The notes: a model not told the origin generated them from the sequence alone. A stretch of DNA of 64,000 nt from Anaerolineae bacterium (GCA_022820665.1 JAJEFB010000016.1:1-64000), one strand, 5' to 3'; shown: positions 8,312-17,925, numbered from the stretch's first letter. Numbers and translations are program-made.

Positions 8312-9523
8312 ATGACGAATTCCAAGCAAAACGCCGACAGTAAAGTCAAGCGGGAGAAAAACGAGCCAAGCCGCCCCGCTTCGAGAGCATACGGTTGCCG
8401 GCGGCTGTTCGCGCTAGCTTGCATTGCTTTGGGATTGATATGCAGCGTCCCGGTTGTACTGACCTCGCCGGAATTGCAATGGCATATCGAGCATAACATC
8501 AGAAGACCGCCTGTCATCACGCCCGCGCCGGCAAGCAAAACATCGGAGATGATCGCTTTCACCTGTGGCAAGTATCACGATGTCCGTCGCAAAAGCCTAT
8601 ACACAGTTTATTCGGATGGAAGTCATTTAAGACGAGTGCTTCAGCATCCTTTCCGGAGCCATGAAGACATCAGTTGGTCGCCGGATGGCATTTGGATTGC
8701 AATGATTGTCGAAAATCTTGATTACAACCTCTGGCGCAGCTCCAAATATGAGATATATCGGGTTCGTTTTGATGGATTGGATTCCTTGCGTTTAACGTAC
8801 AACGATTACCGCGAATCCTATCCCGTATGGTCAGATGATGGAGGCTCTATTTCATTCATAAGCGAGCAGAGCATTCAGCAAATATCTGCAAACGGGCATG
8901 AAATCAGTCGTTCTGACAACCCCCATATTTCAGAATATGTTTGGTCGCGTCCGTTTGATTGGTCTTCCGATAAACAGCACTACGCTTTTTCTGAGTATCA
9001 TGTCCTCTTCTATGGCAGGAATCCTGATGGGTCAGATTTGCAATCGGAGAGAATGAAACACGGGATTGCAGGATTGGAATGGGCGCCAAACGGCGAAGAA
9101 ATACTTTATTATCATTATAATGTTCATAAGCTGGAAATAATTGATGTGAAGACTAAGGCGGTAGAATTTTCACTGGATGTCAACAGGATTTGGGACGCGC
9201 GCTGGTCGCCGGATGGCAACTGGATCGCGATAGTGGGTCAAATGCCGGATGAAAGATCTGTAACGCGTTTGTATGTACTCGATATCCAAAGTGGTGATAT
9301 TCAAACAGTTACAAAAAATGACATGGAAATCGAAGGCCATGGCAGCTCAATTTCATGGTCGCCCGACAGCGAGTGGATTGCTTTTTCCAGTTATGATTAT
9401 TCATTCGGAGATGAGAATACATATATTGGTCGGCTATTCAAGATAAGACGCGATGGCAGAGACTTGCAACAATTGAAACAGTTGGATTGCCGAATTGGGG
9501 AAATAAGCTGGTCGCCGAAATAA
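8312..9523 (+). CDS. Membrane-anchored TolB/WD40-like beta-propeller protein
   Basis: About 403 residues. A basic N-terminus and a single hydrophobic helix (ALACIALGLICSVPVVL) are followed by repeated blade motifs: ISWSPDGIWIA, WSDDGGSIS, LEWAPNGEEI, ARWSPDGNWIA, ISWSPDSEWIA and the C-terminal ISWSPK. Six to seven blades would form one extracellular propeller held to the membrane. ATG at 8312 is preferred over the in-frame ATG at 8285 because GGA lies six bases before it. The protein at 18704-19822 is a clear paralogue, with the same anchor plan and the same ending (Leu-Gln-Gln-Leu, SWSPK). Both sit behind effector-type genes, so a binding or immunity role is plausible but unproven. Confidence 0.78.
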   Translation: MTNSKQNADSKVKREKNEPSRPASRAYGCRRLFALACIALGLICSVPVVLTSPELQWHIEHNIRRPPVITPAPASKTSEMIAFTCGKYHDVRRKSLYTVYSDGSHLRRVLQHPFRSHEDISWSPDGIWIAMIVENLDYNLWRSSKYEIYRVRFDGLDSLRLTYNDYRESYPVWSDDGGSISFISEQSIQQISANGHEISRSDNPHISEYVWSRPFDWSSDKQHYAFSEYHVLFYGRNPDGSDLQSERMKHGIAGLEWAPNGEEILYYHYNVHKLEIIDVKTKAVEFSLDVNRIWDARWSPDGNWIAIVGQMPDERSVTRLYVLDIQSGDIQTVTKNDMEIEGHGSSISWSPDSEWIAFSSYDYSFGDENTYIGRLFKIRRDGRDLQQLKQLDCRIGEISWSPK

Positions 9524-9575
9524 CTTGCGAAAAATCCCGCCTCTTCAACAAATGACCGACGCCCCGTCGCCGGAA

Positions 9576-10541
9576 TCAATCGCTAAGTAGCCCTCGCCTC
9601 GATCCGGACGCGCCGCCAAGCTGAAGTTTGGCGTGTAGAGCCGCGCCAAGCAGGCACTGATCTTCGGCGAAGGCGGCCGGGCGGATCAGTCCCTCATAAT
9701 AGAAGTCATCGTGTAAGATATGCGCGCGGATGATGGCGCGGGCCGGATCCAGCAGCAGGTCGCCCAGTTTGCTCGCGCTGCCGCCGATGACAAGCGCCGC
9801 CGGATTGAAGAGGTGCAGGAGGTTGACCAGTCCAAGCCCCAGCCAGCGCCCGGCTTGCGCCGTCACTTCCAGGGCGAGGGCGTCGCCGGCCAGCGCCGCT
9901 GCGCCGACGGCGCCCCCATCGACATGCGGCAGCGCCCGCAAGGAGGAGGCGCTCTCGCTGGTCCGCAGACGATGACGCGCCCAGTCGCCCAAAGCCGTGC
10001 CGGAGACCAATTCTTCCCAACGGCGATGGCTGCCATCGGGCAAGCTGAAGCGCATGTGGCCGGGTTCGATGGCATGCGAGCGCCAACCGCTGAAAAGCTG
10101 GCCATCAATGACCGCGCCGCCGCCGAGGCCGGTGCTGATGGTCAAGTAGATCAGCGGATCCGCGCCTCGCCCGGCGCCCAGGTGATATTCGGCCAGGGCG
10201 CCCAGGTTGGCGTCGTTTTGCAGAAACGTTGGTGCATTGTCAAAGGCGCCGCTGATTGTCTTGGCGAGGGGGACGTCCGACCAACCCGGCAGCGTGCGGG
10301 CTCGAATAATGACGCCCGCCTCGGCGTCCAGGGGACCGGGCGCGGCAATGCCAATGGAGGCGGGTTTGGCGCCGGGCTCGATCACGGACTTGCCCAGGTC
10401 AATCAGGCGCTTCAAGCCGGGTCCCATGCCTTCTTCCACTTTGCTGGGTGTTTCCGCCCGGCGCAACAGGCGCAGTTCGTCGTCGAACAGGGCGGCGCGG
10501 CTGCGCGTGCCGCCAAAATCAATCGCCAGGTGGGTCTTCAT
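9576..10541 (-). CDS. ROK-family sugar kinase
   Basis: 321 residues with the N-terminal phosphate-binding motif DFGGTRSRAAL, the GIAAPGPLD segment, the catalytic-base region FLQNDANLGALAE and STGLGGGAVIDG, all typical of ROK hexokinases that phosphorylate glucose, N-acetyl sugars or similar. The usual zinc-binding CxCGxxGC motif is absent: the matching segment reads GHMRFSLPDGSHRRWEE. It is therefore a divergent ROK member of unassigned substrate. Its start overlaps the stop of the upstream phosphofructokinase-like gene by 4 bp (ATGA), so the two kinases are coupled and probably act in one sugar pathway. A decayed second copy of its last 22 codons lies at 23099-23167. Confidence 0.85.
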   Translation of the reverse strand: MKTHLAIDFGGTRSRAALFDDELRLLRRAETPSKVEEGMGPGLKRLIDLGKSVIEPGAKPASIGIAAPGPLDAEAGVIIRARTLPGWSDVPLAKTISGAFDNAPTFLQNDANLGALAEYHLGAGRGADPLIYLTISTGLGGGAVIDGQLFSGWRSHAIEPGHMRFSLPDGSHRRWEELVSGTALGDWARHRLRTSESASSLRALPHVDGGAVGAAALAGDALALEVTAQAGRWLGLGLVNLLHLFNPAALVIGGSASKLGDLLLDPARAIIRAHILHDDFYYEGLIRPAAFAEDQCLLGAALHAKLQLGGASGSRRGLLSD

Positions 10542-11491
10542 AAGCCGTTGACGAAGGCGTATTGCCCATAATCGGGGGCGGGTTTGCCGGCGGGGGCGCC
10601 CTCGCCTTCTTGCAGTGTGAGCGCGCCGCCTCGGGAAAGCAGGGTTCCGCCGCGACTGCCCCGCTTCAAGGCGTGATAGGCGATGCGGCTCATGTCCACT
10701 GCTCTTTGGCGATCGATATGCGAGACTGCCGCGCCGCGCTGCGCGTGCCCCAGGCGCGTCAGTCGAACGCGGATGCCGGTAATTTTTGGGATCTCGTCGG
10801 TCAAGCGCTGGGCTCCCGGCACGCCTTCGGAGAGCAGAAGCAGGGCATATCCCCGCCGCGCCACAGCGGTCTTCAAGCGCTCAGCCAGCCAATCCATGCC
10901 GAAGTCATATTCCGGCAGCAGCACGGCGTCGGCGCCGCAGGCGTAGGCGATTGCCAGAGCCAGGCAGCCGCTGTCGCCCCCCAGGGTCTCGACCAGGAAG
11001 ATGCGCCCAGGCAAGGCATTCGCTGTGGCGCGGATGCCTTCGATCGTTTGCCAGGCATAATTGCAGGCGGAATCGTGACCGAGGGTGTAGTCCGTGCCCG
11101 GCACGTCGTTGTCAATGGTGGTGGGCAGGGCGATGCAGGAAATGTCCCATGTTCGCAGGCGCGGGATGACAAACTTGATTGTTCCGTCCCCGCCGAAGAG
11201 CAGCAGGTTGTCGATCTTTTCTTGTGCCAGGACGTGGCTCAACCGTTCTCCCGCGTCATCACGGGCGAGGACCGGCGCGCGGCTCGATGTCAACCAGGAG
11301 CCGCCCCGTCCCGAAAGCAAGTCGACGGCGGCCAGATCAATTTCTGTTAATTGTCCGGAGAGCAGACCGGCGAAGCCGTCTTGAGCGCCGATGACCTGGT
11401 CGCCGTTTTGGTTTGCCAAGCCGGAATAGGCGGCGATAGCCGCGTTGATGCCCGGCGCGTCCCCGCCGTTGACGACAATGACCGTTTTCAT
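10538..11491 (-). CDS. 6-phosphofructokinase-family protein
   Basis: 317 residues from ATG 11491. The frame stays open upstream, but that part is repeat-like and unlike the family. Family motifs are GGDAPGINAAI (nucleotide site), GGDGT, TTIDNDVPGTD (catalytic Asp) and LGGDSGCLALA. The GGDGT motif, rather than GGDD, favours ATP over pyrophosphate as donor. The catalytic loop has Thr-Thr-Ile-Asp where bacterial PfkA has Gly-Thr-Ile-Asp, so the substrate may be a related sugar phosphate. Expected reaction: fructose 6-phosphate plus ATP to the 1,6-bisphosphate. It overlaps the ROK kinase by 4 bp downstream. Confidence 0.85.
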   Translation of the reverse strand: MKTVIVVNGGDAPGINAAIAAYSGLANQNGDQVIGAQDGFAGLLSGQLTEIDLAAVDLLSGRGGSWLTSSRAPVLARDDAGERLSHVLAQEKIDNLLLFGGDGTIKFVIPRLRTWDISCIALPTTIDNDVPGTDYTLGHDSACNYAWQTIEGIRATANALPGRIFLVETLGGDSGCLALAIAYACGADAVLLPEYDFGMDWLAERLKTAVARRGYALLLLSEGVPGAQRLTDEIPKITGIRVRLTRLGHAQRGAAVSHIDRQRAVDMSRIAYHALKRGSRGGTLLSRGGALTLQEGEGAPAGKPAPDYGQYAFVNGL

Positions 11492-11620
11492 GGGTCGCGG
11501 TCTCAATTCCGTTTCGGTGCTTGCATGGAAGAATGATACCCGCAATTGGCGGTTCAACCAAAGCGCGCGATGGTGTTGGTGCATCCTTTTGGATTGAAAT
11601 TGAAATGAGCGAAATCCAGT

Positions 11621-11739
11621 TTCACCACAAAGACACGAAGGACACAAAGAAAAAGCCTGTTTGCGCACGATTCTCGGCGCCCTCGGTGTTCTCGGCGGTT
11701 AAGTTTTTTCTTTTTCAACCGATTTCGATACAGTATCCG
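11621..11739. repeat. Dispersed CACCACAAAGACACGAAGG-type repeat
   Basis: A short dispersed motif (caccacaaagacacgaagg) followed by a Lys/Phe-coding AT-rich stretch. The reverse complement of its core appears near 41198-41218. It sits directly before the effector-like remnant and may mark the point where that gene was truncated. Confidence 0.4.
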
Positions 11740-12175
11740 AGAAGGACAGGCTTCACCGCTTCTCTTTATGAGCCAGTCTCAGAAGACGGTGGTAAAAGTC
11801 GCCAGTATTCGCTCGGCGGAATGTATGGTCTAAATGTAAACAAACAGATCCCGGAACTTGGCGTTGAAGGGTTTGGCACAAAAGAAGCCGTCTACAACGA
11901 ACTGGCAATCGCGCCTTTTGTGACGGACGTCGTTGAGGTTTCAGGGGAGACATTGCATATTTACTCTGTTTTACCCGAATCCTTTGGCATATGGAGTACT
12001 TGGCAGCGAGTTTTATAATTGTTCGGAAAGAGGTGGTTGCGGTCCCAGGGAAATAGGCTGGCAACATTCCGCGTCCGGCGAATTAAAAGGAAATGCCATT
12101 GCTATAAGGGATGCATTCCGCGAAGTATTCGGGGGATTCCTGCATCAGCTAATCGAGGATGATATGCATGAGTAG
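11740..12175 (+). pseudogene. C-terminal remnant of an effector-like gene with one frameshift
   Basis: Two adjacent frames carry protein-like sequence. The first (frame of 11740-12018) gives GFTASLYEPVSEDGG followed by a segment rich in Glu, Val and Gly, ending at 12018. The second, one frame over and readable to 12175, gives SEFYNCSERGGCGPREIGWQ and an amphipathic helix ending in LIEDDMHE. Joining them near 11970-12000 restores one C-terminal domain, so a frameshift or sequencing error lies there. No 5' header, promoter or start is visible, and a dispersed repeat abuts the left side. Its stop overlaps the start of the WD40 protein at 12168, the same effector-then-propeller order seen elsewhere in this region. 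Confidence 0.5.
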
Positions 12176-13289
12176 GATCCTATCCATTGTTATCCTGCTT
12201 GGGGCGCTCTGGCAAGCAGGAGCGACGGTTGGACAAGACCGGGGCTGGGCGACGGCGATCGCCTGGCGCCCGGATGGGGAAATGATCGCTATCGCCTCCA
12301 CGACCGGGATCTGGCTATTCGACGGCGAGTTCAATGAACTGGGTCATGTGCAAGTCAAGGCAACTCTGTATGATGTGCCTTGGCAGAGGCAAGGCAAGCA
12401 AAAACGGGAGCTTCCGCCTAGGTCATTGGGATGGAACGCTACCGGTGATTTGCTTGCTGTGGGTTATATGCAGTATGGCGGGGGAGCGATTCAAATCATT
12501 GATATCGGCAAGCTCGAGGTGATATCGGAGATATCGACAATGTACCCCGAGTGGACGCCGGTACAGTGGCACCCGAGGGAGGATCTCATCGTGGCCGGCA
12601 CTTATGATGGTACCGTTCAAATCTTTGATGCGATCACGGGCGAGGAACTTTACTTTTTTGTTGAGCGCAAAGAAAAAGTAAGAGGAGAATTAGAAAACTC
12701 AATAGTCGGATTCTGTTGGTTTGACGAGGATATCATCGTCATCATAACGATGCATGAAATCTACTTCGTTGATATAGGCAAGGACGAGTTGCTGCGAACA
12801 ATAGTTCCTGACGCCGAGTTCACTACGGCGGACTGCAATCGCGAGTATCAACTCATAACGACAGACGGAGAACTGTATGATATCGGAACCGGGTCGCTCA
12901 TCCGTGTTTTCATAGTGTACGACGCTCACATTGACGAAATGATTTTGACATTAGATGTGGCCTGGTCGCCGGACGGTCGCCGCTTTGTCGCCAGCACAGA
13001 AGGATGCCTGGTACGCGTCTACGATGGGAGGACTGGCGAATTGCTGGCGCATCTCTCGGGCGGGATTCATATGGAGTATTTGGCATATTCACATTATGAA
13101 GGCTCGATAGCCTGGCATCCCGATGGGGGCCGTTTCGCGGTGGTGGGGCAATTCGGGGACATTCGCGTTTGGGATGTTAAGACTTATGAGTTGTTAAGGC
13201 GGTTTGATGGTTTCGAGCTGTTCGATGCGCTTGAGATTTTGCCCTATTCGACCGCCGAAGAGTTAAGAGAGCATGAATGCTCGGAGTGA
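12168..13289 (+). CDS. Exported WD40-repeat beta-propeller protein
   Basis: 373 residues. A signal peptide (MSRILSIVILLGALWQAGA) is followed by WD40-like blades: IAWRPDGEMIAIAS-GIWLFD, LGWNATGDLLAVG, VQWHPREDLIVAGTYDG-VQIFD, VAWSPDGRRFVAS-VRVYDG and IAWHPDGGRFAVVG-IRVWD. This predicts a propeller acting outside the cytoplasm. ATG at 12168 overlaps the upstream remnant's stop as ATGAGTAG; an ATG at 12159 is also in frame. The function is unknown; WD40 proteins are binding scaffolds. By position it would be the partner of the broken gene upstream. Unlike 8312 and 18704, its blades end in W/F-D rather than being TolB-type. Confidence 0.78.
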   Translation: MSRILSIVILLGALWQAGATVGQDRGWATAIAWRPDGEMIAIASTTGIWLFDGEFNELGHVQVKATLYDVPWQRQGKQKRELPPRSLGWNATGDLLAVGYMQYGGGAIQIIDIGKLEVISEISTMYPEWTPVQWHPREDLIVAGTYDGTVQIFDAITGEELYFFVERKEKVRGELENSIVGFCWFDEDIIVIITMHEIYFVDIGKDELLRTIVPDAEFTTADCNREYQLITTDGELYDIGTGSLIRVFIVYDAHIDEMILTLDVAWSPDGRRFVASTEGCLVRVYDGRTGELLAHLSGGIHMEYLAYSHYEGSIAWHPDGGRFAVVGQFGDIRVWDVKTYELLRRFDGFELFDALEILPYSTAEELREHECSE

Positions 13290-13706
13290 TCGGACCTAAG
13301 AGGTAAAAGGCTGTCGATTGAGAATCGGCGGCGTCAAAGGGAAAGCGTGTCTCAAGCGGTTGCTCCCATGCAGCGCAGATGACGAGAGGACTGCTTTTCA
13401 TCGGTCAAGAGATCGCCGCGAAACTTGAAATTATTTCGGTGATTTTCGGGCGACATGATATGTCGCCCCTGTTTACGTTGCGAGCGGCGGACCCCCACCC
13501 CCCGGCCCCCTCCCCCATAAAGAGGGAGGGGGAGCTAAGCGCCGCGGGACGCAAGGTATTTTGCGTGGGCGGCTGCTGTGCAGCGCGAGGGTCTACATTT
13601 TCCGCCATAAACGAAACTTGTAGGGGGTCAGGGGGCGTAGGTCGCGTAGACACTGACCGCCGACACAGCCCTACGGTAATAGCTGACTCGTCGCTATCGT
13701 ACCGTT
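13290..13706. repeat. Intergenic repeat mosaic
   Basis: No gene seen. Holds a perfect hairpin with arms GGGCGACAT (13448-13468), a C-run/G-run palindrome (about 13493-13545), and a CGCGTAGACACTGACCGCCG motif (about 13641-13660). All three recur elsewhere in the window. It separates the plus-strand WD40 gene from the converging GH51 gene. Confidence 0.55.
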
Positions 13707-15704
13707 TTACTTCAAGCGCAGGACAAGCATGGCGAAGCTAAGCGGCGGCAACTCCAATTGGTCGACCGGCATTGACTGATGTTCGATGGCGACGGCATCG
13801 GGCGCTTCGAAGGTGTTGGTCGCTAGTGGACTGGCGCCGGATACGCAGTACATATCAACATCGGTTTCAACTTCAAGTCCCGTTATCGACAGGCTCATGG
13901 GCTCGTCGACGCCGCAGTTGACCAGGGAGACAAATACCGCTTTGGCGTCGGCATCAAGGGTTGTGGCGGCGTTCATCAGCGGCACGTCGTCAAAGGCGGG
14001 CATCGTGCCCGCTGCCGGGCTGGCAAAGACGCCGCAGTCCACTGTTGTCTCCAGCGCTTGCCGCCCGCGGTGATGTGTCATCAATTCCAGAACCAGCGTC
14101 GCCGGCATTTTGATCACGGCCGGTTCTGCGGGATTGTCGCCGGTATCCATCGGCACCCAGCCGCCGCGCCGGCCCAGATAGAGTTCTTGCCAATTGTAGA
14201 GCGGGGCTATCAGGTAGCAGCCCATAACGTTGGTCAAGTGATAGATGGCGCTGTAGTGGATGCGATTTGCGCGCTGCAAGCAGAGGTTCATGATCGACCC
14301 GGTATAGAGGGCGTCGGCCAGATTGTATTCTTCAATGAAATTGGGCGCTTTGGCGCCGACGTAGGTATTCCATTCGTCGAAGGCGATCGGCATTTGCTTC
14401 GGCGAGTGCCGGTCGACGACTGCCAGCGTATCGTCCAACATGCTTTTCACTTCGTGCCAGGCGGCCATTTTTGGCAGGTAGATCGCTTCCGGAGCGGGCG
14501 TTTCGGCGAGCTTTTCGGTGCGGACGGAATAAAAGTGCAGGCTAAACTGGTCCATTTCCTCAGCGGCGATCCCCAGCACGCGCTCGTTCCAGTGGGCGTA
14601 GAGGTCAACGGGCGCGCCGACGCCGATCAGCGTGAGTTCTGGGTCGGCGGCGCGCATGGCGCGGGCGAATTCCAGATAGCGGTTGGCGTAAGTTTCGGCA
14701 TCGACATGGCCCACTTGCCAGTTGCCGTATTGCTCGTTGCCCACGAACCAGACCTTGACGTCATGCGGCTCCGCATAGCCGTTGGCAGCGCGCATGGCGC
14801 CGTACTCGGTCGAGCTATCGCCATTGCAATACTCGACCCAAGCGCGCGCTTCCTCGGGACTGCCGTTGCCCATGTTCGCGGTCAGCACGGGCTCGGCGTT
14901 GACCAGGCGGCAGAAGTCGATGAATTCGTCGGTACCGACATCGTTCGATTCCCAAAGCCACCAGGCGGGATCGAGATAGGTCGGGCGCAAGTCGCGGTCG
15001 CCGACGCCGAGCTCCCAGTGGTACGCGGAGACGAAGTTGCCGCCGGGCCAGCGCAACTGCGTCGGCGACCATGCGCGCATGGCGGCGATGACGTCGGCGC
15101 GGAAGCCGCGAATATGGTCGCTGGGCATCAGCGAGGCGCAGCCGATCCAGGCTGTGCCTTCCTGAATTGTCAGTTGAAGCTCGCCTTTTGGATTGGTCCC
15201 CGATTTCGTGAAAGTATGCTGATAACTCTGCCAGTCCTCGCTTACTGCGGGGATTTGCCAGTCTTCGTCGCCGAGCTTCACCGCAAGCGATTGCCCCTGC
15301 CCTTTGAGAACCAGCCGCAGGCGATAGTCGCGCTCGCTCTGCAAGTAGAGGCTGCCTTGCTTGATGCCGCGGGCTTGGCCGTCGGGGCGCCGGATGCTGA
15401 TGCGCTGCGATTGACTGCCGGTATAAAAGGCGCTGTTATCGTGCGCGTAGACGACGGCTTCATAATCGGAATTGACGGCTTCCCAGGGCACGACGACGCC
15501 AATACTGGGGTGGACGTTGTGCAAGCCTTCGCTGGGCGCCGTATACATGCTGTCGTTGCCGGCGAATTTGCGATCGCGCAGCATCTCCGCCCAGACGCCG
15601 CCGTAGACGGCTTGCCCGAGGTGCTCGAGGTTGGCGCCGTAGAGATGGTCATGCGCCTCGCCGATGACATTGTCCAGGTTAATGTTGATTGTCGCCCGAT
15701 TCAT
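13707..15704 (-). CDS. Alpha-L-arabinofuranosidase, glycoside hydrolase family 51
   Basis: 665 residues with an N-terminal carbohydrate-binding-like beta domain (to about 200), a TIM-barrel catalytic domain and a C-terminal beta domain. GH51 hallmarks are LRWPGGNFVSAYHW, the acid/base Glu324 in FVGNEQYGNW and the nucleophile Glu444 in IAFDEWNTYVG. Members release terminal alpha-L-arabinofuranose from arabinan, arabinoxylan or arabinogalactan; some act on other furanosides. There is no signal peptide, so it probably acts on imported oligosaccharides. It stands alone on the minus strand between two effector-type clusters, apart from the GH127 locus at 56 kb with which it would cooperate. A short decayed copy of its C-terminal VLELMT region lies at 23046-23076. 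Confidence 0.9.
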   Translation of the reverse strand: MNRATININLDNVIGEAHDHLYGANLEHLGQAVYGGVWAEMLRDRKFAGNDSMYTAPSEGLHNVHPSIGVVVPWEAVNSDYEAVVYAHDNSAFYTGSQSQRISIRRPDGQARGIKQGSLYLQSERDYRLRLVLKGQGQSLAVKLGDEDWQIPAVSEDWQSYQHTFTKSGTNPKGELQLTIQEGTAWIGCASLMPSDHIRGFRADVIAAMRAWSPTQLRWPGGNFVSAYHWELGVGDRDLRPTYLDPAWWLWESNDVGTDEFIDFCRLVNAEPVLTANMGNGSPEEARAWVEYCNGDSSTEYGAMRAANGYAEPHDVKVWFVGNEQYGNWQVGHVDAETYANRYLEFARAMRAADPELTLIGVGAPVDLYAHWNERVLGIAAEEMDQFSLHFYSVRTEKLAETPAPEAIYLPKMAAWHEVKSMLDDTLAVVDRHSPKQMPIAFDEWNTYVGAKAPNFIEEYNLADALYTGSIMNLCLQRANRIHYSAIYHLTNVMGCYLIAPLYNWQELYLGRRGGWVPMDTGDNPAEPAVIKMPATLVLELMTHHRGRQALETTVDCGVFASPAAGTMPAFDDVPLMNAATTLDADAKAVFVSLVNCGVDEPMSLSITGLEVETDVDMYCVSGASPLATNTFEAPDAVAIEHQSMPVDQLELPPLSFAMLVLRLK

Positions 15705-15968
15705 CCTTATCCCCGCTTTCGGTTCTTAGTTGGTCCTTGCGTTAAGGCGCATTTCGGCTTGGAGAGCCGCGTCCTTAATCTTGATTCGGCGCTTGTAGCC
15801 GCGCGGCGCGCAACCGGCGAAAAGGTCCCGGGAATGTCGCGCTCACGCAAAATAGGTTGCCTGCTCGTCGCATGAGCGACGCAGTTTACATAAACAGGAA
15901 TGATACCCGATAATGGCAGTTGCGCCTAAAACTGGCGATGGGGGCAAGTTCAAGGCTGGAATTGGTTG
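15705..15968. other. Intergenic region between GH51 gene and promoter copy 2
   Basis: No gene with family resemblance found. It carries the minus-strand start region of the GH51 gene on its left. From about 15945 its sequence begins to match the region just upstream of promoter copy 1. Confidence 0.4.
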
Positions 15969-15996
15969 TTGACAAATAGAACATATGTTTTATCAT
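15969..15996 (+). promoter_or_regulatory. Sigma70-like promoter, copy 2
   Basis: TTGACA at 15969-15974 and TATCAT at 15991-15996 with a 16-bp spacer. It is homologous base for base, with few changes, to 4845-4872. Confidence 0.7.
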
Positions 15997-16104
15997 ATTG
16001 ACAAGCGTTCAGATTAGATTGAGCGTTGCGCTGCGGGGGCTGGCTTGTGACGGGGCGAAGGCGTCCGGCGCATTCACAAATCAACTTGATGTTTTAGGAG
16101 GAAG
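15997..16104 (+). promoter_or_regulatory. Conserved 5' leader, copy 2
   Basis: Matches 4873-4983 over nearly its full length, including AAGCGTTCAGATTAGATTGA and the TTGTGA...TCACAA pair, which can form a stem around a GC-rich loop. It ends in TTTAGGAGGAAG, an excellent ribosome site, just before ATG 16105. Confidence 0.6.
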
Positions 16105-17886
16105 ATGATGTTTACACCCGGAAACAGCGGCGGTAGGAAGCCAAAACCAAAACCGAAGCCGGCTGAGGAAAGCATACCAAATGACATTGTCGCTTTTGTT
16201 GCGCCACCACCGCCGCCGGCGTCAACGTCTTCGAATACTGGAGGCATTAGCCTGCCGCCGCCGCCAGTGCGCCCACTGGCGTCAACGCCTTCGAATACTG
16301 GAGGCTGGAGCTTGCCGCCGCCGCCGAGGCGCGATCCGCGGCCGGATGTTTCGCAGTCTGGAAGGTCGGTTGACGATAGTGACAGTGATCGAATGCGTCC
16401 CGGGCGGATTGTGGAAGAACTTCAAGATCAGCGGCCGGAGTATAGCGATGGTTATGCCCAAGCTATCGAAGACGCATACAAGGATGAGAACGGCATATAT
16501 TTCCAGCTTTACATGAATCAAGGAACAGTGCGCAAGAATGATTTTGCCGAGTCGGGTCTGGATGAGGAATCGGACTGGCATGCCGCGCAGCGCGCGTACA
16601 GGTCCATTGACAGGTACATGAATGGGTCACTGCAGCACGGGCAGGAGAAGTCGGCGGCCGATGGCGATTATGCTGACGAACCGTATACGGTTCGTAACTC
16701 GGGGTTCAATCGGCCTACTGAGGCGCATCTTGAGGAACATCTTCCGCACGTGGAGACGCCGGAGGATTTCATAGAATATGTAAAAACGGAATTGCCGAAG
16801 CTGATCCCCGAATACGCAAACAACAAAATTAACTGGGATTCCTTAACTTATGAAGAGGCGGCGATGTTCTATTACGCCGCCCTTGAGGCCGGGGCTCTTG
16901 AGTACAGAGACAATCCACGGCTCTACAATCTTGGGAACCCAGAGCAAGTAGATCAGAAACTCGCGTTAATTGGGGCTGAGAAGACACTCATTGGAGAATT
17001 GATGAGGAAGATGGCTATTGTTACGCCGCTCGAGGATCTCGATGCCCTGCTTGCCGAGTATGGATGGGTAGACGAAAATCACGACCTAAACGTGGCGCAT
17101 GCCCAGGTATATTTCCACCTTCGGGTAAAAGCTGTTTACGAGCACCTGGGCAGAGAATTGCCGAGTAACTGGGAAGAGATTAACAATGATCCACTTATCA
17201 TGGCGAACATGCTGGCTGATATCTATTCGGAATCAGGAGAAGAGGTATCAGAAGAGTTCTTCCATGAACTGGCACAAGTAAGAAGCATCTCTGAAGAGTA
17301 CGGGCTCTTAACGGGGGAAGAGGAACCGTTCAACCCGTTGCCTCTGGCTGCGGATATCCTTTCCTGGCTCTACCCACCATTCGGAATAGCTTTGACTGTC
17401 GCTAAGATATATCATAGCGGCGTAGTGCAAGGAGACTTGGGAGCGGCCGCCGAGCATGCAGCAGGTCTCGCAATACCACGTTTACCCAGAATGTTGTCAG
17501 CTGGCTCTAGATTGGTGTCATCTGTACCACAATTGACAGGAACCGCAAATGCATTGGCTGCCCTAAGCGAAAGCTCTGAATTAGCTTTTGCGTTGGACAT
17601 GCGTGGTCTCTATAAAGATGTGACGGGTCTCGGAGAAGCTATTGTGCCTGACACGCCGGAGACTCTAATGGCGAATATGGATACTATTCTAGCAGAGATC
17701 CAAACACAAGGGGTCAATCTCAATGAAATACCTGAGGGAATGCCCCTCCATGAATGGTATACATTGATCGGGTTGCTTGAGGGCAGTGAGCATATGACTC
17801 AAACCGACCTGGTACATGTGATTCAGATGGGATTCCGCGCAACACTAAGGGAAAATAGACAGTATCCCCACGAAGGAAGCCAATAA
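16105..17886 (+). CDS. Modular effector-like protein with Lys-Pro header and unknown C-terminus
   Basis: 593 residues. The header matches the M23/JAB protein: PGN near the start, a Lys-Pro repeat (KPKPKPKP) and IPNDIVAFV. Two near-identical proline-rich repeats follow (STPSNTGG-SLPPPP type). The NDFAESGLDEESD helical module matches NFAEYGMDDEAD of 4984-7107. The JAB and M23 domains are absent. The remaining 400 residues are mostly helical, with a hydrophobic glycine-rich segment around 415-455 (LSWLYPPFGIALTVAKIY, then AAAEHAAGLAIP) that could be a membrane-active or pre-toxin region. No known catalytic motif was recognised. It shares promoter and leader with 4984. The class as a secreted modular effector is inferred from the shared header. 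Confidence 0.75.
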   Translation: MMFTPGNSGGRKPKPKPKPAEESIPNDIVAFVAPPPPPASTSSNTGGISLPPPPVRPLASTPSNTGGWSLPPPPRRDPRPDVSQSGRSVDDSDSDRMRPGRIVEELQDQRPEYSDGYAQAIEDAYKDENGIYFQLYMNQGTVRKNDFAESGLDEESDWHAAQRAYRSIDRYMNGSLQHGQEKSAADGDYADEPYTVRNSGFNRPTEAHLEEHLPHVETPEDFIEYVKTELPKLIPEYANNKINWDSLTYEEAAMFYYAALEAGALEYRDNPRLYNLGNPEQVDQKLALIGAEKTLIGELMRKMAIVTPLEDLDALLAEYGWVDENHDLNVAHAQVYFHLRVKAVYEHLGRELPSNWEEINNDPLIMANMLADIYSESGEEVSEEFFHELAQVRSISEEYGLLTGEEEPFNPLPLAADILSWLYPPFGIALTVAKIYHSGVVQGDLGAAAEHAAGLAIPRLPRMLSAGSRLVSSVPQLTGTANALAALSESSELAFALDMRGLYKDVTGLGEAIVPDTPETLMANMDTILAEIQTQGVNLNEIPEGMPLHEWYTLIGLLEGSEHMTQTDLVHVIQMGFRATLRENRQYPHEGSQ

Positions 17887-17925
17887 GCCGTCATATTCGG
17901 AAAACGGCAGCCCAATCCAAAAGTC

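Noticed and set aside
13448..13468. Repeated palindromes considered as a CRISPR array
   Set aside because: Spacing is irregular, copies are scattered over 60 kb, inner sequence varies and no cas genes are present.
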